From the NCBI GenBank assembly GCA_037576195.1, contig CM075103.1, forward strand, positions 18,042,001 through 18,106,000: a stretch of DNA of 64,000 nucleotides. Direction: 5' to 3'. The DNA is from Phytoseiulus persimilis (lineage: Eukaryota; Arthropoda; Arachnida; Mesostigmata; Phytoseiidae). Positions 19,476-32,200 of this stretch are shown in pieces. The notes beneath the pieces were generated by a model that was not told where the DNA came from, searched no databases, and saw only the letters and a program-made list of their open reading frames with translations. Positions within the stretch are counted from its first letter, which is position 1. Every line of letters starts with the position of its first letter. The translations under genes and the position numbers were made by a program.

Positions 19476-21540
19476 AGCTGACTCCGTCAAATGCCGGCAA
19501 TCAAAAGCCGACAAGGTCGCTGCGAATGAGCTGGAACGAATCGATCGCTAGAATGCCAACGAAAATAAACGCGAGACGCTCATCGAGAACTCGGCCGACC
19601 AATGGCAGGCCTCGTTCCCGGGGTCGGGAATACGTTGAACGCTCTTCCGGGCAAATAGACAGCTTCGGCACGTTGCGACTCCCGCAAAAAATCTGGTAGG
19701 AAGGAACGACCTTTGAATAGTGGAGAACCTTGTGATTGAATGGTCGTAGGGCTGATAAGGTGACCTTTCAAGAGATATTTCTGTGAGTTGAGAACGACAA
19801 CGATTCCACGGCACTTTCGAATCCAGCGTTGAGTTGCTGTTCTCATCAGAACTTTCCTGGCTAGAATTCTGGCGATTGGATCTGAGGAAGATGGTGGCCG
19901 GATGCAGCTGAGAACGATAACCTCTTCCCGACAGATCGATGGCAACCCGAGTACTGAGTGATCGCATAAGTTCGGGGAGCCCGGATCGATTGGAGAAAGA
20001 GCCGAAACTTGCGGAGCTCCGTCGGCTCCCAGATGCAATCAAGCACGTGTCGATTCGACGAACGGCATGCCTGCTCTGACGGTTCATTTGCTTTCCCTCC
20101 TGATCTCGAATTCTCCTGACTGAATGAGCGGATGTTTACAGAGCGAGGATAGATATGAAATCGTGTGAAACATTTGAGGAGCAGGATGAAATCGTGGCTC
20201 CGGATCGAGAAAGCTCCTCGAAAATACGGGGTTTCGAATGAAGTATGAACGGAATCAGTCGCCGGAAACCGGGAATAGCGGCCTGGGAGTTCAAACACTG
20301 AGTCATCTTGAGTAATCTGTTGAATGAGAGCCGCTCGGCCGACCTGGCTGAGAATTTTGCCCTCAAACCGAGCTCCGCTCTGGTAGGATATCGGCAAGGC
20401 CTTCTTCGGAAAAAGTACCATCTCTCCTACCGAGCGAGTCGGCTTTGGATGCCGCGGAACTACCTCTATGGATTAAAGCGAGGTCGCCCCGGGGCGTCAA
20501 CGGTCGACTCAAGGGGTCGATGAGTCGGGAGAGTTTGAGATCCACCGGCTCAGAGGAATCGATTTCGGCACGTCTACCATGTATTTCTCCCACTCTGTTC
20601 GCCATGACCTTGGAGTTTCGCTCCATGATCGAGCGATTCGAGCAACTTTCGCAGCTCTGACAGCAAAGGGTGTTTGGCTGGAACGACGTCCTTAATTATG
20701 GCCGCACGGCGACGTGCTTCGGGCCTTCGGCCAACGTCGAGTCTATCCGAGATCAGTCCCGAAGACCCTGAAACAGAGCTCAGATTCATCCGCAGAACCC
20801 TCCCAAATGCATTTCGGATTCGTTCTGAAAGATCCGGGTTCCGGAGCCATCTGGGAATGGGTCCAACACAATGCCCAACCAAGTCGGAAGCCCCTCTATA
20901 AAGATTCGAATTCTCCCCGGACAATACCCAATGACAACCCCCAGACCAGAATCACCGCATTTGTTCTAAAGCGAGGGTATCGCTATCGACCAGGTGCTCT
21001 CCAAAGCAGGGCAACCGACGAAACTTTTTGGGATTAAGAAGCACGCTCCATTGACCGAACACCCATCGATGAGCGGGCATCCTGCATTAAACGGGAACTT
21101 CAATTGCATGCACAGAGAAACGGTTTCTGGCAGATCAGTTTGTCGTCGAAGGTTATTGAGGAGACCCCCGGCAGTTCGAAGCTGGCGCTAGCTGCGACGG
21201 CACCGAGGGAACAGACCTCGTCGAGTTTGTCAGGTCGCCCATCCGGTTCTCAAATACGGTTTTCGCCTGTCCAATCAGAAGCCTCCCATTTGAACAGATG
21301 GAGTTTTCGCAGGACCATGTGACCATCGCAGGACCGTTCGAAACCATGTGAACATTGGCTAATGAATTGGATCAGGTCGTAGCGAATCGATGGCCAGGTT
21401 GCAGAAACATTTGTTATCGGTTGGAGATCCATGCGCGGCTCCATCGACTGGGACGACTCCTCAAGAGGGGGGCGCCTGATACGTCTCCCTGCAGGCGTGA
21501 ACCAAACCATGGGGACGAGCCCTTCGCAGTGGGCTGAAAC
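19476..21540. other. No recognisable gene
   Basis: Several overlapping frames (up to 186 codons, minus strand 19861-20421) but overlapping in all phases, without recognisable domains. Treated as non-coding or unrecognised decayed sequence. Confidence 0.35.
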
Positions 21541-21543
21541 TGT

Positions 21544-22620
21544 TCAGTCGTCGAAATCGTAAGCCGGAGAATCGTCGCTAGAGAAGAGTTTGATCACTGT
21601 GAAAATGGAGATGAGCAGAACATTACCGTACAGCATGAGGTGCAGAATGTTATGGAAACAGAAAATCGAATCACGAGTATGACCGTTCGTCGGGTACATG
21701 TTGAGTCCGACGGTTGCCATATACTGACGGCGGCTCAGTTTCTGCATCTGCGCCAGCGGGTACCCACGACAGAGCCCTGCGACGAGGAGCTGCCGCCGAG
21801 CGCGTTTCAACATTCTTTCCAGCGATAGGGCTGCCGTGATCATGAAAAACGACAACCAAGAAGACATGCTGACGCACGTGACAACACCGACAGGAAAATC
21901 CGCCGCTCGCGGTAAGACCGAGGACGGGAGGGTGCTCAGGAGCTGGGTGTACATTCTGAAGAACGATAGAGCCAGAATCGGTGGGAGGAAGGCGTTGGCA
22001 TTCTCGAGTTTTGAGAAAACCACGGAAGCCACTTGCTCAGAGTTGCACCGACCAAGAACCTCTCCAATTTCTTCCTCCAGGTCCGAAATATGCTTCGCAG
22101 CGAGAGCATCAATGACCAGCGTGCCCTTGAAAATGAAGTAATAATGACAGAGCTGCAAACATCGGGCTTCAATGTTGCCCAAGTGACCAACCAACGTCGA
22201 ACTCACATCGTATAAGTTCCCGTCCCTATCGAGGATAGTGACCACTGTCCATGCAAAAATGCCGTGGTCACAGATGGACCACTTTCGAGGCAACTTCCGA
22301 GCTCGCATGAATCGATGACTGAAGAGAATGCTGAAGTTCATTGCGATGAACGATAAAACATTCCATCCGTACACGTGACGGGTGGGATCATCGATGAAGT
22401 CTCGACAAAAAACGTGGATGAAACCCAGGATGTATCCTACGCGGAACAGGCTGAGGAACGAGGAGAAGAAAAACTTCGTTTTTGGCTCGCCGAGGCCTAG
22501 CGTGAGGAGAAGTGCGTTGAGAGGCCGAGATGCTCTCTGCTTGCATAAGAATCCGCCGCATGTCTTCAGCCAAGAAGCCCTCTTTTGAGCACTCGGAGCG
22601 TTGCCTTCGAGCGTTGCCAT
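21544..22620 (-). CDS. Gustatory-receptor-like 7TM chemoreceptor
   Basis: Intronless frame of 358 residues from the ATG at 22620 (two further upstream codons start only with GTG). It has about seven hydrophobic segments, including FFFSSFLSLFRVGYILGFIH near residues 50-70, a segment near 85-105, FIFKGTLVIDAL mid-protein, FPVGVVTCVSMSSWLSFFMI near 240-265, and a last one with YGNVLLISIFTVIKLF close to the C-terminus. The order and the weakly conserved Tyr-containing last helix resemble arthropod gustatory receptors, which act as ligand-gated cation channels in sensory neurons. Length is at the short end for the family (usually 350-450), so a small 5' exon may be missing. The TYhhhhhQF signature of insect GRs is not kept, which is common in mites and ticks. 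Confidence 0.65.
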   Translation of the reverse strand: MATLEGNAPSAQKRASWLKTCGGFLCKQRASRPLNALLLTLGLGEPKTKFFFSSFLSLFRVGYILGFIHVFCRDFIDDPTRHVYGWNVLSFIAMNFSILFSHRFMRARKLPRKWSICDHGIFAWTVVTILDRDGNLYDVSSTLVGHLGNIEARCLQLCHYYFIFKGTLVIDALAAKHISDLEEEIGEVLGRCNSEQVASVVFSKLENANAFLPPILALSFFRMYTQLLSTLPSSVLPRAADFPVGVVTCVSMSSWLSFFMITAALSLERMLKRARRQLLVAGLCRGYPLAQMQKLSRRQYMATVGLNMYPTNGHTRDSIFCFHNILHLMLYGNVLLISIFTVIKLFSSDDSPAYDFDD

Positions 22621-24470
22621 TAGCACCTTGATGAATTCTGTCCGAGAGCCTTGTTGAAAATGTGTGGTTTCCTCGAGGCATTCGAGGAGTCTAAGTTATG
22701 GACTGAGACTCACTTCAGTGTTCGAGCTCTTTTTCCTCCGCGCGATACGGCATTCAAACCCCCACAGCGGTCAAATCGAACAATCGATAAATCCATTTAC
22801 GCGGTTTGAGACCCGGTCTTTTGTCACCCAGTCGAGTTCCCCCTGAGCGGACTTACCCTGAGGAAGAGTCTCAACTTGGCCGTTGTCGTCATTTCCGGAC
22901 CTGTCGGTAACGTGATAGGAAATTTCGATTGCATTCCTTCGAGCGGCTCAGAGAATACCCTCTCTATAATTTTTCACAAAACTGACCGAGAAACTTCTAA
23001 ATTCAACCGATCGAGTTCGTATCGATTCCATCGGATGTGGCGATTGATTCCTTTAACTTGCCATCAGAAATGGGGGAGACCCCGTCTAGAGCTCAGATCT
23101 TCCGGATAAGAATCGCTAATTTCTCGAGAAAATTTCGGTCTCTATGCATCTTGCCCGTATCTCTTCTGAGAGGCAGCATTCGAGGAGCTTCCCGATGGTG
23201 AAAAATTTTACACTGGTCTAAACTAATCGAACTAAAAGTTGCTGGTTCAAGCGTGCCTTTTTTCCGTCCGGAAATCGATCTCCTCCTGTGTTCCGTCCTG
23301 GAAGTGAGGACTGAATGGAATGAATTTTCACAGAAAGATGGGCGAATGAAGGAAGAGTAATAAAACTCTCCACTCAAGTTGACCACCCCGTAGTTTCGTG
23401 ACTCACTCGAAGGGAACACCTGACCACAACCGTTCTCCATGAGGATTTCGTGGAAGGAAGGCCGGGTCAAACCAACTCTCACCGGCGATGAGTCCCAATC
23501 GAGTAACATCCTTCCACTTTTTCGATACCTCTCTCACCATCGTCTCTCACACGTAACGTGTTGGTACCCGTGCTGATATCCGCCGTGGCAAATACGCGGT
23601 CCTCATGCAATACAGCAGAGCGTCACTGTATCACGGACGGATAGGGTCATTCCCGCGTGGCACGCCTCTGTCCTTTCATTTTCCCAGTTACACGCTGCTT
23701 GAGTGAGCTCACACGACAACAACCGGGTGGACGGATGCCCACGGAAAAACCTCCATGGCATCGAGAGAACCGATTTCGCGGAGAATAACGAAGAACGAGA
23801 TCGAGCGGCCGAGAAATCGGCAGAGCTTCCCGAAAAGGTTATTGTGTTTCTGAGCGTGCCGATCAACCACGTCGCTGCAGAGAGGTTCTCCAGCAAATAT
23901 GCCGGTGTTTTGCACGACGACAGTCGCTCGATGGAGTACGGTTAACCTCTCAATGTACAACGTACTGTTCTGATACAGTACAATCTCATTTGACTCGTGA
24001 TAATCGTCCCTTGATATCATACCGGAACTTCTCGTTTGTCGAGAATTTGAGATAAATATAAGTCCTCATTGTTCTGGCGGGTTGCCCGTAACGATCTATT
24101 GTGACTTATCCCGCCTCCCACGCCATGAATCTCGTGGCGCCCGCGATCACGCTGCGGATTTGCGGCCTATATGCCGCGATTAATGTCCCCAGTCATGAGG
24201 AGTCCATTCAAACCCGCAGTTAAGGATACTCGCTGTTCGCATTGAGCAGCAGGAAGCGTCGATGAAGTTCAAGTTCGTTTCGGTTCCGAGAGGATGATCT
24301 TACACACATACGAATGAAGTTTGGGAGAAACTCGAAGGGCCTTCGCTGCCAGCACAGTCCGATTCCTCCTCTACATCGTTTCCCTGCAGGCTCGCCCACA
24401 GAACACTGCGCTCGGCTTCCGGGTGAAGAGAAGAGGAGAGTGAAGGGGATTTCTGGAATGTGCGAGAGAA
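22621..24470. other. No recognisable gene
   Basis: Intergenic. Small overlapping frames on both strands without domains or splice logic. Confidence 0.4.
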
Positions 24471-24985
24471 GAAATACTATAATATAGCCGTTCTCCTTTT
24501 TGCCGATGGTGTCATATTCATGGGGAGAGACTTCTCGGAAATGGAGAGACTGCCGAAAATCTCCTCACAGTTTGCGATGAGATGGAGCTAACATTCAATC
24601 GATCATGAAGTGCCATTCTCTAGGTGACGAATGGCAAAGCAGATAGCCCCCACTGTACAATGGGAGTTTTTCCGCGCTCTCGAAACTATACGATACCTAT
24701 CAACTCGCAACATAAGTACCCGGGGATCACTGTATCAACCCCCGAGAATCTTCGAGATTAGCGGGATACTATCTGGCTAAAATGTCGCAGAGAGCGCAAA
24801 ATCAACTGCGGGCGAGAGCACTAAGGGGTCTCAATCGATTCGAAATCTCCAAGACTCTATGGAAAGCGGCGGTTGTTCCATCGCTCGCATACGCAAATGC
24901 AGTTCCAGTTATGTCCAAGAAACAAGAGAAATCAGCAACAGCCCACACGGAGGTATTGTTGTCTATACACTGTATGGTATTCTTC
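24471..24985 (+). pseudogene. Non-LTR (LINE) reverse transcriptase relic
   Basis: Around 24495 a frame gives VLLFADGVIFMGRDFSEMER, a decayed form of the F-A-D-D palm motif (second Asp now Gly) with the following helix. A shifted frame gives LTFNRS. At 24782-24960, MSQRAQNQLRARALRGLNRFEISKTLWKAA and VPSLAYANAV resemble the C-terminal end of LINE reverse transcriptases. At least two frame changes separate the parts. The clade cannot be told from this much sequence. Confidence 0.6.
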
Positions 24986-24999
24986 GTTGATTCTTTATT

Positions 25000-27085
25000 C
25001 TTTCCGGTAGCAGCTGTCTGATCTATGAACTGAAAAATGCGACGATTGAGTTTGGGGAGCAGGCTACGTCTATGATTCATTGATTTGTCGTTATGACGTC
25101 TATTTCCGTTTGTGCCCGGCTGTACATGAACTCGACCATGTATGGTATTTTTTGACAATTTCCGAGAGCCCAGTTGAACAACTTCCTCAATATGTACATG
25201 AATGCCTCGTCGAGCGATTTGCATGACGCGATTGCCTCGCGTACTATGGTCGTTTCAGCGTTTTCGACTATCTCTGCCGTTTCAATGTACAGTTGCCTGG
25301 CTTGTTCAGGTCTTCCATACAAGCATTCCAGGATGCAGTAGCGCAGCGAGGCGGGGGGCGGTCCACCCCGGGCATCAGGTCGTTGGGGGCATCAGAATGC
25401 CTCTCCATGCCCATCACATTAGGGTTTCTAAGCTCTTCCAGGTAGACTTTTCCCGGAATCCTCAGAGTGGGGGCGGAGTCCGATCGTTGCATCTCATTTT
25501 TCACGCTATTCACGAACCACCATGTAATTTTCGTCCTCCTTCCTGATCGAGCAACGTTCAGTTCATGCCTCGGAACAGAGATCGAGCCAACGAAGTTGAC
25601 AAACCTCGCTGTCCTATCTATCTATCGAGATGTCCATCACGGATGAGTTCAACTCCAAGGAGCCAATAGAAGATTCGCAGCTCCAGGAGCGCAGCAAATA
25701 ACCCTCCAAGAATAGGTAATCCAGTTTCTCATATAATATTCTAGTTGCTCACATCGCGGTCAGCTTGCGCAAGTTGTCTCCATATCTCTGAAGATACCAC
25801 TGGTGTAGTACGGTGTCTCTGGGAATATCATTTCCAAGCATCCATCGTCCTCACTGGTGTGATTGTGGCTTCGATCCCGATTGTTCTGGAAGCGTCGAGA
25901 TTCTCTTCGCGCTTCCTCTCATTTACGAATTTTATCATAGTATGGTAATGCGGCTCCGATTCCTTGCATCGTTGGGTTCAGAATTTGTTCGGGCGTTTCG
26001 GTTCGTAAAGGACGTCGGCGTCTCGAACTTGGCTCAGTGAGTTGACCGCGTGGGGAATCCGCCTCTCGACATCCGTGTCGAAACCCTCAGATTCTATGAC
26101 TTTTTGCCAAGATTGTCTTGTGGACTAAATTGCCATCTATGTGCAAGCGACAATCGGTATATGACGCTCATTCTGTGTAGTTGGTAGTTTCATGCATGTC
26201 GACTTATGGGTAATGATGTAGCACCTCTGATTTGCTACTCCGGCTTGGTCGACTCACAGGTTTGGTTTGTTTGTGTCCTATGAATATGTCAGTGGTATTG
26301 TGAGCAACTATTCTTGTGCCTGAACTGAGAGTAGTGTGTCGTTCGAAGAGTGGGTTGTTTACTTTAGAGAAATCTCGTACAACTGCACACCTGTTGTGTG
26401 AGACTCTGACGTTTGAATACTACATTTTGTTTACTTTTCAGACTCGTGTGTACACCCGCATGCCTGCTTGTTCTGGGATTTAGGGTGTGAGTGCTCTAGA
26501 TACTGCTTGTCACCACCACTGACCCTAGAGGCATGTCTACTGATGTCGAGAAATTCCGAATCAAGGGTGCGATCACGAGACACGAGCCCGAGTTTTTTCC
26601 CGATCAGGGTAAGTCCACAGTGACTCAACTACAAACGCCACACCAGGAGGCTCCTACGGCAGTGGTAAAGAGAAACTGAAACTTTCCGCTGAGAAAACTC
26701 GACACTGAAACGAAACTGTGATATGAAGACGGATAAATAGATACCAATACCGAGTAGAATGCTCACAGCGTATTTTATTGAGCTCGGTTTGTGGCAGGTC
26801 TCGACACCCACCCAGTCAAAGACGACACGAAAAGGAAGAAACTCCGTGTTCACTTAGCCCTCATTCCTCAAACGCTACGCCGAATTCACTGAACGAGGGG
26901 GAACCAAGCGTGTTAGCCTTGGCCTAGTGAGCCATCGAGCTGAGTCTTTCCAAAGCAAACCGACGGAAGTTCTCATTCACCTACACGGTACATCAACGTT
27001 CCATCAATGTTCATCGTCAACACGATGTATCAACAGCATCTTGTCTCGAGCAGTCTGATTATTTGCTGCTGAGTCACAAGGAAGT
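25000..27085. other. AT-richer region without a recognised gene
   Basis: A minus-strand frame at 25077-25322 (81 codons, helical and charged) and its neighbour at 25268-25513 could be decayed retroelement sequence, since they adjoin the LINE relic, but no motif proves it. The rest is unremarkable. Confidence 0.3.
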
Positions 27086-27092
27086 ATCATAT

Positions 27093-27166
27093 ATTTAGGA
27101 GCAGACAGATTTAGGAGCAGACAGATTTAGGAGCGGACAGATTCAGGAGCAGACAGATTTAGGAGG
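27093..27166 (+). repeat. 16-bp tandem repeat, about 4.6 copies
   Basis: The unit ATTTAGGAGCAGACAG is repeated head to tail, with single-base changes in copies 3 and 4 and a diverged last partial copy. A minisatellite; no function is implied. Confidence 0.9.
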
Positions 27167-27575
27167 AGTAAATCCATATCTGGACATGGGATACATGCAG
27201 ACACTCTAAATGTCTTATGTGGCTCGAGCCAACGGCCGACTGTTCGCGGAATTAATGTTCGGCGATTCTGGCAAACTCCGACGCGAGCCAATCATTAAAT
27301 CTAGAATCGAAAGAATCATACCACGTATCAGATGGATACTTTAGGCTATGGAACCGCAGACATGTCATGATGGACCTTCCGAGATCGACATTCAGCGATC
27401 CGAGTGAGAACCGGATGATGGATGATGACGAGAGTTTGTTCAGTACTCAGATTTCATCCGGGCTCCGCGAAGTACCAGGACAGCTGCTCAAGCAGGACTA
27501 CTTTCATGACTCAAAAATGCACGGATCCGCAAGAGCGCAATGAGCTGCGGTAGCGGCGGAATGTCAGTTGTCAGT

Positions 27576-29207
27576 TCACGACGAGGCGGTCTCTCTATGC
27601 TGTTTTCGTCGGTGAAGTCTGAGACTGCTGCTATACACGAAAGTTTTCTTGCATTCATCACAAGCATAAGGTTTCTCTCCAGTGTGACTGCGTCTGTGCA
27701 CAGCGAGGTGACTCGAAGTGCGACACTTCGTGGAGCAATGTTCACAAGCAAACGGCTTTTCCCCGGTGTGGGTTCTCTGATGTTGAATGAGATGTTCAGA
27801 GCGCACAAACGACTTGCCACATTCTGAGCATGAATGCGGTCTAAGCCCAGTGTGGACTATCCTGTGACTCGACAGAGCATTCGCTGTGACGAAATTCGCG
27901 GAGCATTCAGTACACGAGTACGCTCTCTCTCCGGCGTGTCTGAGCCTATGATCCCTCAGGGAGGATTGATATGCGAAGCTGGAGTCGCATAAGTCGCAAG
28001 AATAAGGCTTCTCCCCTGTATGAATTCGCTTGTGAATTGTCAGTGCGGATGAGTAGGTGAAGCCCGCTGCGCATACATCGCATTTGTATGGTTTCTCTCC
28101 TCTGTGACTTCGCTTATGGGTAGCGAGTGACGATGATTGAGCGAAGGCTTTGCCGCATTCATCACAGGGATACGGCTTCTCGCCGCTGTGCGTGCGCATG
28201 TGCGAAGTAACGGAAGATTTATGCTTGAAGCGAGCTGTGCATAAAGTGCACGAGTAAGGCCTCTCGCTGGAATGGATGCGTCGATGCAATCCGAGCTTAG
28301 TTTTGTCGTTGAAAGTTTTCTCGCAATCGGTGCAGGAGAACGGCCTATCTCCGCTATGGCCTCGCAGATGACTGGTGGCGTTACTTTTGAAGCTGAAAGT
28401 CGCGGGACATTCGGGACACGAAAACGGTCTCTCTCCTGTGTGGGTTTGTTTATGCACCGCCAGTGAACCTGGGTAGGCAAACTTTTTACCACACTCTTCG
28501 CAGGCATACGGCTTTTCTCCGGTATGGGTTCGCTTATGACTTTTCAACCCGGATGAGCTCGTGAAACTAGAACCGCATTCATCGCAGGCGTATGGTTTCT
28601 CCCCTCTGTGACGTCGCTTATGGCTGGCGAGTCCATCTGACCTCGCAAAGCTCTTGTCGCATTGATCGCAAGAATACGGTTTCTCTCCCGTGTGGCTTCG
28701 CTTGTGAGCTTTCAGCTCAGACGAGTCAACGAATTTCGCGTCACAATCGTCACAGGCGTATGGTTTCTCCCCCTTGTGACGTCGCTCGTGTATAGCCAGT
28801 CCAGTTGCTTGGATGAATTTCTTACCGCAAACATTGCAGGAAAAGGGTCTCTCACCTGTATGCGTGCGCATGTGCGAGGTGACGCTGAGCTTGTGGTTGA
28901 AGCGCGCTGAACATACAGGACAAGGGTATGGCCGCTCGTTGGAATGAACCCGTCGATGGACGGTGAGTCTGTACTTCTCAGCGAAAGTTCGCTCGCAGAC
29001 ATCGCACGAAAATGGTCGTTCCCCGCTATGGTAACGCCTGTGATTAACGAGGCTACCCCTGACACTGAAAGCTGCAGGACATTCGGGGCACGCGAACGGT
29101 TTCTCCCCTGAGTGAGAGAGACCGTGAACTCTGAGTTCGTATGGACTCCTGAAATTTTTGTCGCAGTCCTTGCAAGGATGTCGCTTCATTCTGCTCGAGC
29201 GTATCAT
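27576..29207 (-). CDS. Intronless 19-finger C2H2 zinc-finger protein
   Basis: 543 residues from ATG 29207 (a second in-frame ATG at 29189; the frame opens further upstream only from TTG after a stop). Nineteen C2H2 units (C-X2-C-X12-H-X3-H, the last H-X4-H) run almost edge to edge from residue 10 to the end, joined by TGEKPY/SGEKPF-type linkers. All cysteine/histidine ligands are present. There is no KRAB, BTB, ZAD or other effector domain before the array. Such proteins bind DNA through consecutive fingers; target and sign of regulation cannot be told. Finger segments with SARFNHKLSVTSHMRTH and TARFKHKSSVTSHMRTH (fingers 4 and 12) are near duplicates, as are fingers 2 and 10 and fingers 3 and 11, so part of the array grew by block duplication. 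Lack of introns could reflect retroposition. Confidence 0.9.
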   Translation of the reverse strand: MIRSSRMKRHPCKDCDKNFRSPYELRVHGLSHSGEKPFACPECPAAFSVRGSLVNHRRYHSGERPFSCDVCERTFAEKYRLTVHRRVHSNERPYPCPVCSARFNHKLSVTSHMRTHTGERPFSCNVCGKKFIQATGLAIHERRHKGEKPYACDDCDAKFVDSSELKAHKRSHTGEKPYSCDQCDKSFARSDGLASHKRRHRGEKPYACDECGSSFTSSSGLKSHKRTHTGEKPYACEECGKKFAYPGSLAVHKQTHTGERPFSCPECPATFSFKSNATSHLRGHSGDRPFSCTDCEKTFNDKTKLGLHRRIHSSERPYSCTLCTARFKHKSSVTSHMRTHSGEKPYPCDECGKAFAQSSSLATHKRSHRGEKPYKCDVCAAGFTYSSALTIHKRIHTGEKPYSCDLCDSSFAYQSSLRDHRLRHAGERAYSCTECSANFVTANALSSHRIVHTGLRPHSCSECGKSFVRSEHLIQHQRTHTGEKPFACEHCSTKCRTSSHLAVHRRSHTGEKPYACDECKKTFVYSSSLRLHRRKQHRETASS

Positions 29208-32200
29208 GGAATATCGAGATATCGAATGGTGAACGGACCGTTTCACCAATTCTCAACACAGGCTGTTAACCGCGGTGCCGTACTGTTGGTTCGTGGCTGG
29301 TTGCTGTTTCGATCACTCCAATCCTTATTCTGTGGAGTTCAACGGGAATTCCAATAGGATTGATGCCACTCGCATTTGGCGGGAAGCTTGCAGACCGACT
29401 CATCCGACAGTTCACGATCTCACAGTCACAGTACACTGCAACGCTCCTCTTAAACATGGAGTAGCACGCACCACGTCGCATCAATCACTGTCCGTCAACC
29501 GCCTTACATGTAAAATGCTCAAGTCCGTTCGGCGGAGATGCTTTGCGCGCCACCGAATGAGCCGCTGAATAGTTTTGAGGGCTCTGTGCGGGAGGCGTGA
29601 GCTTTCCCTCGCACACTCTGGTGATAATATTACTCGATGTGAACAGTAGTTCGTATCCTTATACAGCGGAAGAAGTCATGCTTCTCCGTTGAGGAACCCA
29701 TTTGGAAACGGAGGGGGTGAGAAAAGAATGTGTGAAGTAAAATCGGTCAATAAGATTGTATCTGTGGGGTATACAGTGTACGTGATATGACTGCGAAGCC
29801 GTGTGTGTGAATGCATTGCGGCGTTCGGCAGCACTCCGCTGCGGCCCGCCAATTTCGAAAATTTCATGGTGGTGAGGTAAGCGCCTTCGCTCCACCCGAC
29901 ATGGATGGCCGGACACGATGACGGTGATACAGGGAGGAAAGAGAACGAGAAACGCTCGAAGAATGGGGAGGAATCTAAGACGTGGAGTTCGACGAATAAT
30001 CTTTCTCTGCCAATGAGGACGATGATCTTTGCCGAGCGCTCGAACGATATCAAGCTGCGTGGGGAAGGGGAAGTCCCAAGCGTGTCAGAAGTCCACCATG
30101 AATTCATCATTCGAAGAGGCTTCATGCTAGAGACGCCATTTGAGCGGACACGTCCTTGTCCTTCCGCATTGTCCGCTTTTTAGCTTTTCAGGAAAAATGT
30201 CCGTTTTCTTCCCGATCGACAGTAATCGTTGAGTTCGCAGGCACTTCATGGGAGAGAGCGCTTTTCCGAATCCCGAGGGGTGTCGGAGAGACAGTTTGGC
30301 CGTTCGTCAGCTGCGCTTCATAAAATAAAGATAATATAATATTTCCGTTGTCAGGGACAAACTCTTACGCTCCCCTCCGGGACCTCGGATCAAATGGAGG
30401 GGTAGTAGATGGGAATGACCAGGACTCGGTTGAGAAACCATGGGTTCTGGAAAGGGAGGATTCATACATCTTCGACTTTGTGCTTCCTGTTGGGAAGCGA
30501 AATCATATGCCGTCGGGAGCTCTCGATTTCGGGAAGATCTGGTAATGAAATGGTGATTCCGCGGGAACGAGGAGAAGAACGCTCGAAAATCGGTGCGAAA
30601 TCAAATCTCCATGTTACGAAACTCGTTGCTCGGTTCGCCGGGTTCTCACCACTGACCATTGCTCTACACTGACTCGAAAAGAACCGACAAACTTCAACTG
30701 GAATCCACCTGGAATCACATGCTCTACACATGTTTTCCGCCTGCTGTGCGAGACGGCTCGTGAGCATTAGTGGATCTTACCGAGCCTTTATCGGGCACGG
30801 GCCGCTGCCCCACGCGCCACTAACTGCGCGTCGGGGAATCCCTGAATGCTGCCTTCCATCATTTCGAGAATCCCTAGAGAGTCAAGATCTTCGTGTCCCG
30901 TTCCGAAGGCAGAGCGGCCGAAATATTGGCCTTGAGGACTCTTGCTCAAGATGCAGAGCTCGAAAATAAATTCAAAGCAGTATCCGTAATTTTTGAGTTC
31001 CTGGAAGTTTCCCTGTCGACAACTTAATCAATGGAGAATATTCATCGATCGCTCCATCAGCAGCTCTGTCTTTATGAGAGCGGAGTCGCCTTGCTTCCAT
31101 ACATAAATCACCGCCCGAAATCCCAGATAATAAAACTCATCGTGTAGTGAAGGGCCATGCTCGAATCGCGAAAATAACGAAATTTTCCCTCGCATGTCCG
31201 CCGGACACGTGTCCGCTTTTTGCGGAAAAAAAGTATCCGCTCATATGGCGTCCCTACTTCATGCATTTGGAGTCGGACATATTGGATCTTACATATGTCC
31301 CCCTCATTTCAGTAGTCAATTATCTTGCGTTCACAGATCACAGTCATTGTTTCCCCATCGCCGGGGGATTTTCTTCGTCCATCTCAGGTTCTTCGATGTT
31401 GATTCAGGAAGGAGTATTAGTCGGAGCGGGCATTTTGTCTGGGAGTGTTTCCCCTCCCCGTATTATAAAATGACTTGTTTCTCTGTTTCCGTGCTCCACA
31501 TCGATCGGATACATGTCGATGGGAGGATCACGGGAGTTTTGTCGGCTCTTGGTGTTAAGTATCCCTGCTCCGGTTGGAGCCGACAGATGGCTGCCGGTTC
31601 CGTCTCAAGACCTCCATTCCCTCTGAACTGTCAATCCACAGTCTATGGAGATAGGACTCCATATCCCGTCTCCACGTGAAGTCTGATTCATCTTGCATTC
31701 TCGTTTTCGGTTTATTGCGGAATGTATTTCCCATTGGTCTGCCTGATGTATTCTTGGAACTCAGTTATCTTCCGGGACACACTGGATCCTTAAATTTTCG
31801 AGTCTCTCCGCTGTCTTCATTCCGTGTTTGTTATCTTGGTGGCCATGAGCATCATTCTGGGTCATCTGGATCGATCCTTCTATCTCGCACTCCCGAAATC
31901 CATAATTTTGCTGGTGTTCTCTACGGTGTCGAAGGAGATCCAATCTAGTTCCCTCCATGGAGTGTGGTATGCCTATGGCCCAGCTCCACGCAACTTTCGC
32001 CTTGCATCGATACGGTTTCGATTGTCTATATGACAGCCCCGCGGCCAACATCTCGACTTGCAGCAATATCGGATATTGGAGAGCTGATCGGCCAAGATGA
32101 GTAGAAGCAAGGATGGCAGACTGAATACGGAATCCAAATGCAGAAAGAGGAGAAACAGGCGCGTCGAGAGCTTCCGTATGATTTGTGACGAAGTTTGGTG

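Noticed and set aside
30145-31225. Pair of similar GGACACGT...GTCCGCTTTT motifs as a mobile element
   Set aside because: Similarity is limited to about 20 bases each and no ends, target duplications or internal homology were found.
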